This document shows, one piece after another, positions 35,401 through 46,446 of a DNA stretch of 64,000 nucleotides. A model generated the notes under the pieces. That model had not been told where the DNA came from, did not search any database, and saw only the letters and a list, made by a program, of their open reading frames with translations. Positions within the stretch are counted from its first letter, which is position 1; each line of letters begins with the position of its first letter. The position numbers were made by a program, and so were the translations under genes. Source of the stretch: Nymphaea colorata. Its lineage: Eukaryota; Streptophyta; Magnoliopsida; Nymphaeales; Nymphaeaceae. The stretch covers positions 8,030,334-8,094,333 of the forward strand of contig NC_045147.1 of assembly GCF_008831285.2 (NCBI RefSeq). The letters are read 5' to 3'.

Positions 35401-35722
35401 GAACCAGACCTCACCTGGAAAAGGCTATTCACCCACCGATGGACTTGCAGCAACGAGGTGATCGCACAACCCGTCGTCGATGGAATGGAGGAAGAAGTAA
35501 CAATCAGAGCAGGGGAGGAAGGCGTCGACCAGTGGAAAGGGGGAGGCGTAGAGCAGTGGAAAGGGGGAGGAGAAAGGCAGCGGAGAAGAGGGCGGAGGTG
35601 GAGGCGAAGGAGATGGGGGCAGAGGTCGAGGGCTCGGGGTTGGGGTCGGGGTAGTCGGGAGCGGGAGATAAGTTTCTGTCTCCGAACAGAGAACGAGACA
35701 AAAAAAATTATTTATACCTTCG
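35401..35722 (-). promoter_or_regulatory. candidate promoter and GC-rich leader exon
   Basis: The minus strand reads GGTATAAATAATT at about 35718-35706. It is followed by a 280-bp C/T-rich, proline-like leader without a good ATG, ending CTTTTCCAG|GTGAGG near 35416, a consensus 5' splice site. A second CATTGTCAG|GTATGT donor lies near 35190. This resembles the promoter and spliced 5' untranslated region of a plant gene pointing toward 33 kb. No protein-coding exon follows convincingly, so the call is tentative. Confidence 0.3.
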
Positions 35723-37598
35723 TCGTTCAGTCGTTCGTCAACTAAACAAGACGCGTGTTTTATTTTGTGTGTCTTATGGCCATGCTCTTAGTTACATTAA
35801 CGGCTGAATCGACTGGACGGAAATTTATTATTGTCATGAATTTTAGGCTGTGATTTGTAATTTTTTTAATTCAAAAAGTCTCAGGCTTGGGGGTGATCGA
35901 AAAGGAACTTAAAAGGGGGTTTGATAATAATAATATTTTGTTGTTATTTCATCAATCTACCCAGAAATTGAGAGAAATTCATAAAATGCTATAACACAAA
36001 GTCCATGAATTTACACCAATTTTTGAGGCAGATTTATAAAACAATAAAAAACTGTTGTCACTACCAAACAACCCATATTCTCTACTCTAACCGAACACTA
36101 ACTGACACCTAAATTTCTTAAATTTCAGCACGAATAGAGCTGCTGAAATTTCCTGCAAATTTCTCAGTTGCCTTTTTATTTGGCATCTGATCCAATATCA
36201 TCGGTTTGGGAATTAATAATCAGAAGTGGGTTACAAACGAATATTAATTAGCATTGTTTGGAGGAACTCAGACTCTCTTATCATAAAGTTACATGGAGAT
36301 GCCGCTGAATTTAGATTCTGAATGAGAGTGAAATTTCACCACCGGGTAAATGCATGTGACGGCAACATGTTCTTGGTTTCAATTTGTTACGTAACGATAT
36401 TTTTCTTACAGCTTGGAGATAACAGTTACGTCGACGTTCGTATCTCAAGGGGATGGTGATGGACCAATCAATCGCATTTGTGGTCTCTTTGCTTCAACAA
36501 GCCTTTTGGAATTTAGTCCTCGGTCAAAGACAAACCTGATTGACTAAAATTAAATAGCTTGAAATAAATGAATATGGTATTTAATGTAAAAAAAAATAAA
36601 TGCTTTTGGTGTCAATTACCAAACTGACATAGACAGGACATAAATTTTCAGCCTTCCTAGGACTCTTTCTCAAGGTCAAAGTAATTGGGGGTTTTGATTT
36701 CTGTGTTTGATATTATTACCTCTTCATAGATAAGGTGAAGTCTGAAACAGTATCCCTTTAGCTTCTTCGGCCGAGGAAAGATGCGAAATTTTTAAAGGGA
36801 CGGAATTTTTAGAGAAAAAAATACAAATCTTGGGTTTTCTATCTTTTGCAAAATAATAACAAAAAGTAGTTTATTGACTTGTACAAAAAAGTGGTTAATT
36901 TACTTATATCTATAATATGTTGACTTGTGCAAAAAATAGTTTATTGACTTGTAGTTAGTTTTGTCATAGCATAGCAGAACCAGTTCAATGAACCAAAAAA
37001 TTGACAAATGTAACACATGTTCTAGTCGCTTAAAATATGATAAGCACATCCATCAATTTAAATTGTTTAATGAAGCAAATTACTATTTTAAATATTTGTC
37101 TTCATACTCATCCATGTTGGGTAATTACATAAATTTTTTGGTCGCAGATTTGGTTAGTTGATATTTTAGCCATTTGCATCAAACTCAAACCGTGTTTCTT
37201 AGTTCTGTCAAAAACGAGAAGCCGTAATAGGTAAACTGGAAGGAGAACGAGATCACCATAAATTTTTTAGTTGCAAATTCAACCAACTCGACTCCAGTTA
37301 TATAAATTTCATATTTGAATATAAATAGGATAAGATCCATTAAGAAATTGTTGTGCTTGCACCCTTTATGAAGGCGCAGGCATGCATTTATATGTGTGTG
37401 CATGCATGTAAATGCGTGCCAGCACTATCATTTGCAGTATGTTTTCAATTGATGTTGAAGAACGTACATGTTAGATAAGGGTAGAAATAGCTTGCTAGTT
37501 TTGGCCTCTTGACATCCAAAGCATTATGTCGGCCATGACACTTCAATACACCAAGCAGTACTGCTTGCGTGTGCAATCTAAATATTACCTGTTTAGAG
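35723..37598. other. AT-rich intergenic DNA, no gene seen
   Basis: No open frame above chance length, no RNA gene and no complete repeat boundary were recognised. Confidence 0.55.
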
Positions 37599-39800
37599 CA
37601 ATACAAAAAAACCAACTTTTATTGACGGGCACAAGGTAACCCGTCAAAAAAAGTTCGATTTCCCTAACGAGACCATGATGGTGATAGTAAAGAAAGTTTC
37701 AACCAATATCTGGACAAGGCCGTCAGAAATGCTTCGTGTTTACTGACTTTCCGTAAAGAGACATCAGTAAAGACTAGACATGTACTGACTGCTGAACATA
37801 TCGTCAGTATGAAGTTGATTGTCACTAAGGCCAAGTTTGATGGCACCGATTTTTTTAGAGGGGGAACTTTTTCTAGGGGAAAATCTCCATGGAAAAATGT
37901 CAGAAGGGTAAAATTCCCTTCTTCTTGTTTCAGACCATGTTTGATGGTCTGGAACTTTTTTGAAGGGGAAAAAATACCTAGTTTGATATCAGCAGAAAAA
38001 CCTTCTCGAGTACCCTGTAACAACATCTTACAGCCTATAATGAAACTGAATTGTGGGAGTTAGCAGGATTAGAATTCTAACAAGGCACTTTTCTCTTCAT
38101 AAAAGCAGTGAGCATTAAATGGGCCTCCAAACCGCTGAATGAGACATTTTTTTATTGTTATCAGAAGAAAAATGGATACTAGTGGGGACAGTTTCGTTCA
38201 TTTAAGAAGAGGGTCACACTTGGGGACCAATGCCACCGGGGGAAATTAGATAAAGTCTGTCACAGCGTTATGTAATATTTGCACACAAGATTCTTACATC
38301 TGCCAAAAGCCCAAAACACGGTGACAGACTTTATAAATGTGGTGAAGCTATGTGCTAAGCATGTGTTAGGCTTACCAACATTAAGACAGATGAAAAAGAA
38401 AAACAAAAACCAACGAAAGAAGTATACAAAAAGCCCATGCCAAAAGGCAGAAAGAGTTATTATCTTCATGTAGGGAAACCCAACCCAACTCAATGAAGAA
38501 TCAGAAAAGAAAAAAATAAGTGAACAACAAAAGCCCATGACAAATAAGAGCAGTTAACAAACGAACCATGAGGTTTGAACGGTTAAAATATAAAATATAT
38601 CAAAAAGAAGCAAAAGAGGGGATGGCAATTTCACCTACTTTTATCTGAAACAATCCAAGCTCAAAATTTCTGAGAGGAAAAGAGGGAAAGAGTAGAGGGG
38701 GATGTGGAAGACATGGAGGGAATGAACGAGGGGAATGGATATATATAAAGAGGCAAGAACAGAGAGAGGAAGAGATAGCGAGGGTTATCTGCAAAGACAA
38801 TCATGGAAAGAAAGCAGGATAAAAGGCGTTTTGGGCGGTTTCATGATGATGATGATCATGAAGGGGATGCCGAGCATGGAGTTAGACTCATCACCATCAT
38901 CACATGCCTCCCTGTTCTCTGGACATAAAATCTTCGTCATCATAGAATAGGGAAAACGCAGAATAGGGAGAGAGAGGTTGGCGTACCTCAACTTCTTCGG
39001 AAGACCACGACGACGACTCAACTTGTTAGAAAAACGACGACGACGGCTGGAGGCTGAGCAGCGGCGGTGGTGGAGAGCACAGTGAGCGGTCGGGCAAGTG
39101 ATCAAAGAGGAACAAGAGTGAGGAAGAAGCCCTAACGGGCAAAAATTACCCAGGATCAACCTTTTTACCCGGGAAAAGTTACCGGTGTTGGATAACACCG
39201 GTTGAAATCGTACATTTTTTTCATGTTTTTCCTCTTCAACAGTGTTTCCCCCAGCCATCAAACGTGGCCTAACGTTCAACCAGACCCATCAATGTTTGTC
39301 CGGTTCACTGACGTGGATAGTGCCCCTCAGTAATGGTGTTCCTTCCCTTCTACCAGCAGGCATGGTTTTATTGTTGTATGTTGGGGACGTCAGTAAGGGG
39401 TTAGACTTCTCTAAAACAAGCGAATAAGCAGCAGATCTTCAGTGGCCCGTAGCTGAAGGAGGTGGGCGGATTGCCCATGCTTGGGAAACTTGGTTTTCTG
39501 GAGGAGCCAACAAGCAAAGCGCTCGTCTAGGTTAATTTTGGTAGTCATTCAAAAGCTTCAACTTCAGACTTCTATTGAAAACATTGGATGGCTGTCACTA
39601 TTTATTTGATTATCACTGACATTCTTTCTTCCTTTCTAGTGTATGTTTCAGTTCACTGACGTGAGCTAACGGCATCTGTAATGTCATAAGTCTGAGTTTA
39701 ACTTAAAACACGTCAATATAGCTATCTTTACTAAATGCATAACCTGGATGTTGGTAATAAAATTTTTGTGATGGGCTTTTTCGCATCAGTAAATGTTGCC
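37599..39800. mobile_element. CACTA-like subterminal remnant
   Basis: The left edge CAATACAAAAAAACC differs by one base from a CACTACAAAAAAACC-type CACTA terminus. It is followed by many short direct and inverted motifs of the TTGACGGG / CTGACG / CGTCAGTA kind at 37620-37815 and again at 39280-39800. Such clustered subterminal repeats are typical of CACTA elements. The opposite terminus was not found. The PIF/Harbinger element at 37829-39269 interrupts it. Whether it is one end of the element whose transposase lies at 42.6-46.3 kb is unknown. Confidence 0.4.
37829..39269. mobile_element. PIF/Harbinger-type non-autonomous element
   Basis: Inverted ends GGCCAAGTTTGATGGC (37829) and GGCCACGTTTGATGGC (reverse strand from 39269) match at 15 of 16 positions. 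They are flanked by the 3-bp duplication TAA (37826-37828 and 39270-39272), the target preference of PIF/Harbinger elements. It is 1441 bp long and has no DDE transposase frame. The right part (38950-39130) is GC-rich with ACGACG repeats, like a 5' leader read on the minus strand. The internal sequence may derive from an autonomous parent or from captured DNA; I could not identify it. Confidence 0.8.
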
Positions 39801-39990
39801 CTTATTTTCGTGGCCCTGATCCCTTTCCCTTTCCAGTTTGCTTTTCGCTGTTGTGCCCACATTTCCGTCGGTTACTGCTGGTGAAGAGCACAACTACTGT
39901 CGCTTCCATCAAAAGACCAAGTTTTAGAACTCATAAGTTTTCGTGCCCCTGATCCCTTTTCCTTTCCTGTTTGCTTTTCGCTGTTGTGCC

Positions 39991-40882
39991 TAGGCCTGGG
40001 CATCGGGCCGGGCAGGGCCGGCCCGGCCCGTTTAATGCCCGTTGTTTAAGGCCCGATTATTGATATGGTCGGCCCGCTACCCGGCCCGATTAATAACGGG
40101 CCGGGCCGGGCTGGGCAGGGTACCGGGCTGGGTCAACCATGTTCGAGGCCCGGCCCGACCCGATGATACTCTAAAGTTAAAAATGCAGAGAGAGAAGACA
40201 CAGTTGAAGGCGAGCTGCGTGGCGCAAATTAGAGAGTATGTGGAAACAGGGAGGAAAGCAATACCATAGGTATAGAACATGTCATCTGCGGCAACCAGAA
40301 GGCCAAGGCCGAAATAGATGAGTACGGTGGTGGAGGTGGAGGTGGAAGTGGCGGGGGAGGAGGTGGAGGCGGCGGTAATGGTGGTGGAGGAGGATGAGGA
40401 AGTGGTAGAGGCAATGGGGGCTAGGAGGAAGAGGGGGAGCAGGATGGGGAAGCCTACGATCTGGACGAGGGTAGCGAGCCACTTGGAGTTTCCGCCCTTG
40501 TCGAAATAGAAGCGGCTCAAAAGGGTAGCCGAGGTCTGGCCGGCGAGGAGGAGGAAGACGTTAAACACGACCAGAATAGACCACCAGTGGCACCGGTGGA
40601 AAGGCTGCCATATGGGGGTGGTGGAAGCAGGAGGAACGGGAGCTGTTGATTCTCTTGTGATCTCGATGTTGGTATCCTTGCCTTCTGCCATTGTTCTGGG
40701 AAGAGAGAGAAAGAAGAAGAAGATATAGGTTTCAATGTTCGACCTAAGCACTATCGCGCTGGGGCGGGCCCCAACGGGCCCCAACTTAAAACCAGGACCC
40801 GGCCCGTTTTAATGTCGGGTCGGGCCGGGCGCAACAGGCGAAAGCCCGACGTTAGTAAATCAAGGCCCGGTGCCCAGGCCTA
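39991..40882. mobile_element. gene-capturing hAT element (Pack-type)
   Basis: The element has perfect 12-bp inverted ends TAGGCCTGGGCA (39991-40002 and reverse complement at 40871-40882), extended by CGGGCC-rich arms. It is flanked by the 8-bp duplication GTTGTGCC (39983-39990 and 40883-40890). An 8-bp duplication and TAGG ends fit the hAT superfamily. At 892 bp it encodes no transposase and would need one in trans. Between its arms it carries the 5' part of a purine permease gene on the minus strand. The GGGCCGGGC-rich arms resemble those of the element at 51889-52220. Confidence 0.92.
40077..40691 (-). pseudogene. captured purine permease (PUP) N-terminal fragment
   Basis: From the ATG at 40691 an uninterrupted frame of 204 residues reads into plant purine permease, a family of plasma-membrane proton-coupled carriers of purines and cytokinins. 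Landmarks are WWSILVVFNVFLLLAGQTSA, RFYFDKGGNSKWLATLVQ, GFPILLPLFLL and YGIAFLPVSTYSLICATQLA. This covers about three of the usual ten membrane segments; the rest of the ~350-residue protein is missing. A Ser/Thr-rich low-complexity stretch (about residues 83-108) may be inflated. After ...CIFNF (about 40165) the frame runs into hAT arm sequence (GRAGPRTW) and stops at 40077. The frame has no stop, suggesting recent capture or chance retention. A functional transporter is not expected. Confidence 0.88.
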
Positions 40883-40970
40883 GTTGTGCCCACATTTCTG
40901 TCGGTTACTGCCGGTGAAGAGCACAACTACTGTCACTTCCATCAAAAGACCAAGTTTTAGAACTCGTAAG

Positions 40971-42627
40971 TGACCGCTTCCTCTCTCCTTGTCATTGATC
41001 CAGTTCGTAATTCATAGACATTTTTAGGATATCTATTTTCATTTTTGTTATTGTTTTTCCATCTTGAGTTTCTGCCTACTCTATAACCAAATTTCCCCTT
41101 CTTTAGGCTGAACTTTTGAAAAGTGGCCTTTCAGTTTTGGTTCTTGGCTGGGGAATGATATGCTGGTCTTTTAAATTAGGTTTTTAGAGTGGTTATTGTC
41201 GGCACCTTGTTGCCTTTGAACTTTGCTTAGAGCCAGTGTAGCGCCTTGGTTAAACATGTTGAATGGGAAACCTAAGCTATCATGACGCCAACCACTTGTT
41301 CAATCAAATGTCTGAGCACATGATTCTAGTAGTATGAGTTAGACACTACTTTTCTTCTTAGAACTTGGCCACTTATTTTCCCAATCCTTGTTCATCATTT
41401 GCATGACATTAACATGGACATTCTTTGGGGCCTTTCAATATGATCATTGTAGGAGGAGATTGGGAAGTGACATGTGAAGATGCATAGCTAAGAATGTACT
41501 ATAAAAAATGATCATTAACTGGTTCTAAAACTTCAAATCTAGACACTGGTTCTATGATTTTGGTGAACATGGTTATATATTGAGGAAGTTTTCTTTACAG
41601 GATCAAGTTTTTTCTTTTTGTTGTATCAGTATCTTGATTTTTAAGTCCTCGGCCTTTGTTTTCTAGCATTTGATAGCCTTTGTTTTCTAGCATTTGATAC
41701 ATTTCAATGACAAAGAAACATGCCTGAAGAATGGTGGGTCTTCATGGAATAGATGTTTGGCGTAAAATGTCAACCTTAGTTCTTTTTCTTAGTATTAGTT
41801 ATAATGCAAAGGTGATGTATTGGTATTGTACTGTAGTGCTGATGCTTTGACTATTATTTTGATGCCTTGGCCAACCAAATGTAGTTTTGTGCCTTTGGCT
41901 TGTCCAAGGTGTCAAAAATTTGTTCTTATTTCTTTGTTTCATGAATGGATCCAAAATCATTGATTGCACAAACTGGCTTGTCACTTGGTCTGTCATGCCC
42001 ACGATGTCTGGGGAATAAAATTTTAGATCATTTTGCTTATGGATTGACTTCATCTGCCAACATACTATATGGTGTTTGATTCTCTTACCAAACTTATCAA
42101 ATTTCATGCAGTTAACAAATTCTTTACTGATGTAGTGGAGCAAAGGACAGTGATAAACTTATTAATTTCTACATTGATTTTTTCACCTAAGGGCAGCTTT
42201 GCAACCACTAAGAGCCGATGTGGGCCTATAGAAGAACTTGACAAATATAAAAAAAAACAAGGATAGAATAAAAATACCTGTATAAGAACTTGCAACATCA
42301 TCATGTGGTTGGTTGGGTATACCAACTGCTGGGCAAACTTCCTCTCCAAATCTTTGTTGAGGTACCATCTTCAAAATCAAAAAGTTATCATAATCATAAG
42401 ATAACTTAAGTAAAAAAAAGTTTGTCTTTTCAAGATGAGAACAATGAAAAAGTAGATGAAAGGCAAGCTCATTTCAATAATTATACTATGCAATAATCAA
42501 CATGTAAATGGAGCAACTACTTACGGAGTTCAGCAGCCCCCTGTACATCATATTCAACATCGAATGAATAACAATGATGCACAACAATGTTTTTTAGAAA
42601 AATAAAAGGTACACAAATTATCAACTA
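40971..42627. other. AT-rich DNA, no confident gene
   Basis: No known family recognised. A minus-strand frame at about 42380-42285 (KMVPQQRFGEEVCPAVG) ends at CAG|GTATTT, a possible splice donor, and might be an exon associated with the nearby CACTA element. The evidence is too weak to call it. Confidence 0.45.
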
Positions 42628-45600
42628 TCAATACTTATTTTTCTTTTCTTGCTCTGTTACATTGAAGTCCTGGCATGTCATCAAACTAGTCTTCTCCTTC
42701 TCTTCCTCTATTATGTTGAAGTCAAAGCATGTAGATTGATACTCCAACCATGCCTCTCCTAACCCAATCCATATCAAAAAACATGTCATTATCTTCATTG
42801 TTAACAAGTGGTCTACCAGCTCAACACGTTTAAAAAACATTAAAACTCACATCGTTGTTTACAAGAATATCATGTTGCATGTGAAACAAATCTATTGGTT
42901 TTCTTTTAATGACAACTTTCCAATCAATTTTTACTTGTTGAACTTGATAACTAAAAACATTCATCTTGCATACATTGACTACTCTGATTAACAAGAGTAA
43001 ACCCGAGAACATTGTTTTTAATGGCTTGTGATCTAAGGACATTGAATCAATGACATTTGAACAACACATATCTAAATTGCCCATAGTATTGCATCTCAAT
43101 TATGTCTTCAATAATATGTAATTTTTTTCTTGATGGGCCTAGCATTTCTAGCACTTGAGACACTTGATGTGATCGCATCTACAACAACACCACTATTTTG
43201 AGTTTTTCTATTTTTCTTTGTTTTGTATGAAAGTGGAGCCCATTTATGAGAACACTATGGATCTCTTTGCTAATGACTAAGGACTTTGCGAGAACCATCT
43301 AACTTCCTCACTCAATTCATTAACATGTTGACATAATAACTGACCCTCCTATAAAGAACAACTATTAACCAAAATTATAACAAAAACGCATGACAATGTA
43401 ATGTTGCCATTAGATTTACATATTTTCTCAGCCAATCTTGAAAGTGGACCTTATGCATGTTCTTCATTTCATGCACTGAGATTCTATGATGTCCTTTTAA
43501 TTCATTAAGGAGAAGCCTTCATGAAAAATCATTTTATATAATAACAAGATTTTATAACCATCTAGAATATCAAAAGCAGTTCCTTTACCTATGAAAAGGA
43601 GCAAATTCTTCCAATTAAATAATATCTATTGATGTGCTTATCACAACCTAGTTTTGTCTAGTGTAATTGCATCAATTTTCCCCAATGCACAACCCTTTCT
43701 CAAATCTATAGTTATCCTTTCATATTATTTCTGTGTAGATTATTCAACCTTGACTCCATGTTACCAAGGTATTGTAAAGAAAACATATGTGTTCTTTAGC
43801 CAAGTAGCCCTCAACAATAGAACATTTTGGATGAATTTTACTTCAAACATAAGATTTCAATGTAGAAGGATATCTACTAACACAAAAGAACATTACTAGT
43901 ACTAATATATTAGAAAGAATAAATATTACAAAGCCCTAGATACATTTCAATAGGATACATCCAACAATAATGTACTGGAGCACCTAACAATGCGTCTTTT
44001 GTTGAGTGAATAGGTAAGTTGACCATAATGTCAAAGAAACAGTCATTTCTAGATGACACAATTTACTAATGATTAGTTCCTCCAATTGAGTTAGATCATT
44101 TTCATTCAAAACTCTTGAACACACCTCCTTGAAGAAATCACATAGCTCTACAATCATAGAGCTCACATTTTTTCATAGTTATCTTTGTATATCTAATGAA
44201 AAAATTGGTGCATCAACATATACCAATCATGACTTTTAACCTCAGAAAGTTTATGTTCTTTTGAGTGCACACATCAGGAAATGTTTGTAGAGTAGACATC
44301 CAAAACCTTGATATGCTTTAGTACTCTCCAAAAAACACCCTCTTTTTCTTTTTCATCAAGAACCATGCTGGAGGCAAATAAACTCTATTATAATGTTCAT
44401 GTCATACTAGGTAAATCAAATGCCTTATAGACATAGTTTCCAAATCAATCTGAGCATATACTTTGTGTATTGATTTTCTTTTATATTAAAGAGTGTCCCA
44501 ATGAGGTTATCACACACATTTTTCTCTATGTGTATCATATCCAAATTGTGATGTAGTATATTATGTTGTCAATAACATAACTAAAAAAAAGATGCTTCTT
44601 TTCCTCCAATTGTTTGGCAAAGATTAAATGGAAACATTTTGCCCAAACCGAATGTTGATACCTTGAACTTCATATAATACATCTGATCCAAAAAGTAGAA
44701 TAAGGGCAGACTCACTTCGACATTTCCATTGAAAGAATTTGTATCTTGATGATATTTATGGTCTATTGGCAACACCAAAGGTGCCTCATGTAAAAGCACT
44801 GCTTATTAGAACCATACAAATAATATAATCATGTATCATTGTGGCAATGAGGACAAGCCAATCGACTTTTGGTACTCCACCTGGACAAAATTTGCATATG
44901 TAGGAAATCATTAATTGTCCACAACAATGCTACGTGAAGTTAAAACATTTCTTATTTTGATGTATCATACATCTCCAACCCAATATCTCATAGTTCTTTT
45001 AGTTCTTCTATAAGTTGTTGTAGATACAAATCAATTTTTTATCCTAAATTATTGGTAATAAGCAATGAATATAAAATAAAGTTGTATCATGCACATCCAA
45101 GAACGTAAATTATATGAGATTAGCACAACTAACCATGTAGAATGAGTTGTACTCATCATCCTAAAAGGATTGAAGCCATCACTTGCTAATTTGAATCTAT
45201 ATTACGAGGATCGGAAGCAAAGAAGGCATTACATTCACCAAAGTTTTCAATGCTAATGAATCTGCTGGGTGCCTTAAAATGGTATTTTTTATGCATCTTT
45301 TGTCATGCATTTCATGTCTACTACTATTTTCAATGACATAAAAGACTTATGAAATCTTGGTACCAAAGGAAAATGACATAAAACATTAGCAAGAACCTTG
45401 CTCACCTTATCTTATTTGTTTATGGTCTGACTAGGTAATTCTCCCATCACTTTACATCTTGATGTCCCATAAAAGTCACATTTTTCTTTTAGTTTTTGCA
45501 TCCTTCAAATACAACATACAATGTTTTGGATATGCATCAATTTTCACATAACAAAATCCCAAATCTACAATAATCTTTTTCATATCATGATAAGACTTTG

Positions 45601-46250
45601 GCAGTTTTTCTATTTCAAAAAATGCTTCTTTCAATAGTTCAAGTAACATGATGATTGACTTGTTGCTCCATCCATATAAGCATTTTACTTGAAAAAGTTG
45701 AACCAAGAAAGACAATTTACTAAACTGTACGCAACCTAGGTATAGTTCTTGTTATGCATCCTCCAACAACTTATTAAATGATTCAAAATTTGTAGTATGA
45801 CTATTCATAAGACCATGCTCTTCTTCATCTACCCCCAATACGTGAGCTCAATACTTTAAACATATCATGCAACAATTCATGCATCTCATCTTCATCAGAT
45901 TCATCTGATGCATCATCAATATTAACTATTGATGTTGTGAAATGCTCATCATGATGATACCATCAAGTGAAGCCTAGACATGTTCCATTATCATATTCCA
46001 AAATTGATTGTAGAGATCGATACAAGAAGTTGTTGCATTTTATGCATGGACATTTGATCCCTCCATTAATCTTTGGAGCATTCATAATGGCAAATAAAAT
46101 GAATTATTTTTCTTCACATATTCATCAACAACCATTGTCAATATAAAGTCTTCGATCAAGCTACTCAAAATTCAACTTGTACCTCCCTTTGTTCATCCAA
46201 CTTCTATTTGCTGTTGAAAAGAAATAACTTACAAAATTCAATAATCTACT
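42628..46250 (-). pseudogene. CACTA (En/Spm-type) TNP2-like transposase, decayed
   Basis: Almost the whole TNP2-like transposase can be followed on the minus strand. The N-terminus is NRSWMNKGRYKLNFE (about 46215-46165), then IKCPCIKCNNF near 46050. Next come GWSNKSIIMLLELLKEAFFE and LPKSYHDMKKIIVDLG (45660-45560), CDFYGTSRCKVMGELP (about 45480-45430), FKLASDGFNPF-equivalent sequence near 45190-45150, and LLWTINDF plus CPHCHND near 44930-44860. HHNLDMIHIEKNVCDNLIGT follows at about 44540-44480, then ELCDFFKEVCSRVLNENDL at 44150-44080, CWMYPIE near 43960, and a C-terminus with DWKVVIKRKPIDLFHM near 42900. Stops and frameshifts are everywhere. Element termini were not located. Confidence 0.9.
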
Positions 46251-46344
46251 TTCTCCATGGTAACATCCTTCAATTTGAAATGATTGGTAGGAATTAGCAA
46301 AATCCTTGGAATTGCCATAGCGTAGAACATCATTTCTTGTCATA

Positions 46345-46352
46345 CGGTTCTC

Positions 46353-46437
<85 letters not shown>

Positions 46438-46446
46438 CACATATAT
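46345..46446. repeat. TA/CATATATATA microsatellite
   Basis: About 100 bp of alternating TA interrupted at intervals by C (CATATATATA units). Long tyrosine/isoleucine frames across it are artefacts. It sits just upstream of the TNP2 pseudogene start. Confidence 0.95.

Larger units (their letters stand above)
39805..40970. repeat. 133-bp tandem duplication, second copy interrupted by hAT element
   Basis: Copy 1 is 39805-39937. Copy 2 is 39938-39990 plus 40891-40970, also 133 bp once the hAT element and its extra target duplication are removed. The copies share GATCCCTTT, TTTGCTTTTCGCTGTTGTGC, GAAGAGCACAACTACTGTC and CAAAAGACCAAGTTTTAGAA, with a few substitutions. Copy 1 contains a single GTTGTGCC and so shows the site as it was before insertion. 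Confidence 0.92.

Noticed and set aside
35136-35745. Arg/Gly/Glu-rich plus-strand frames
   Set aside because: Produced by a GA/GC-rich strand; the opposite strand looks more like an untranslated leader, and no family is recognised.
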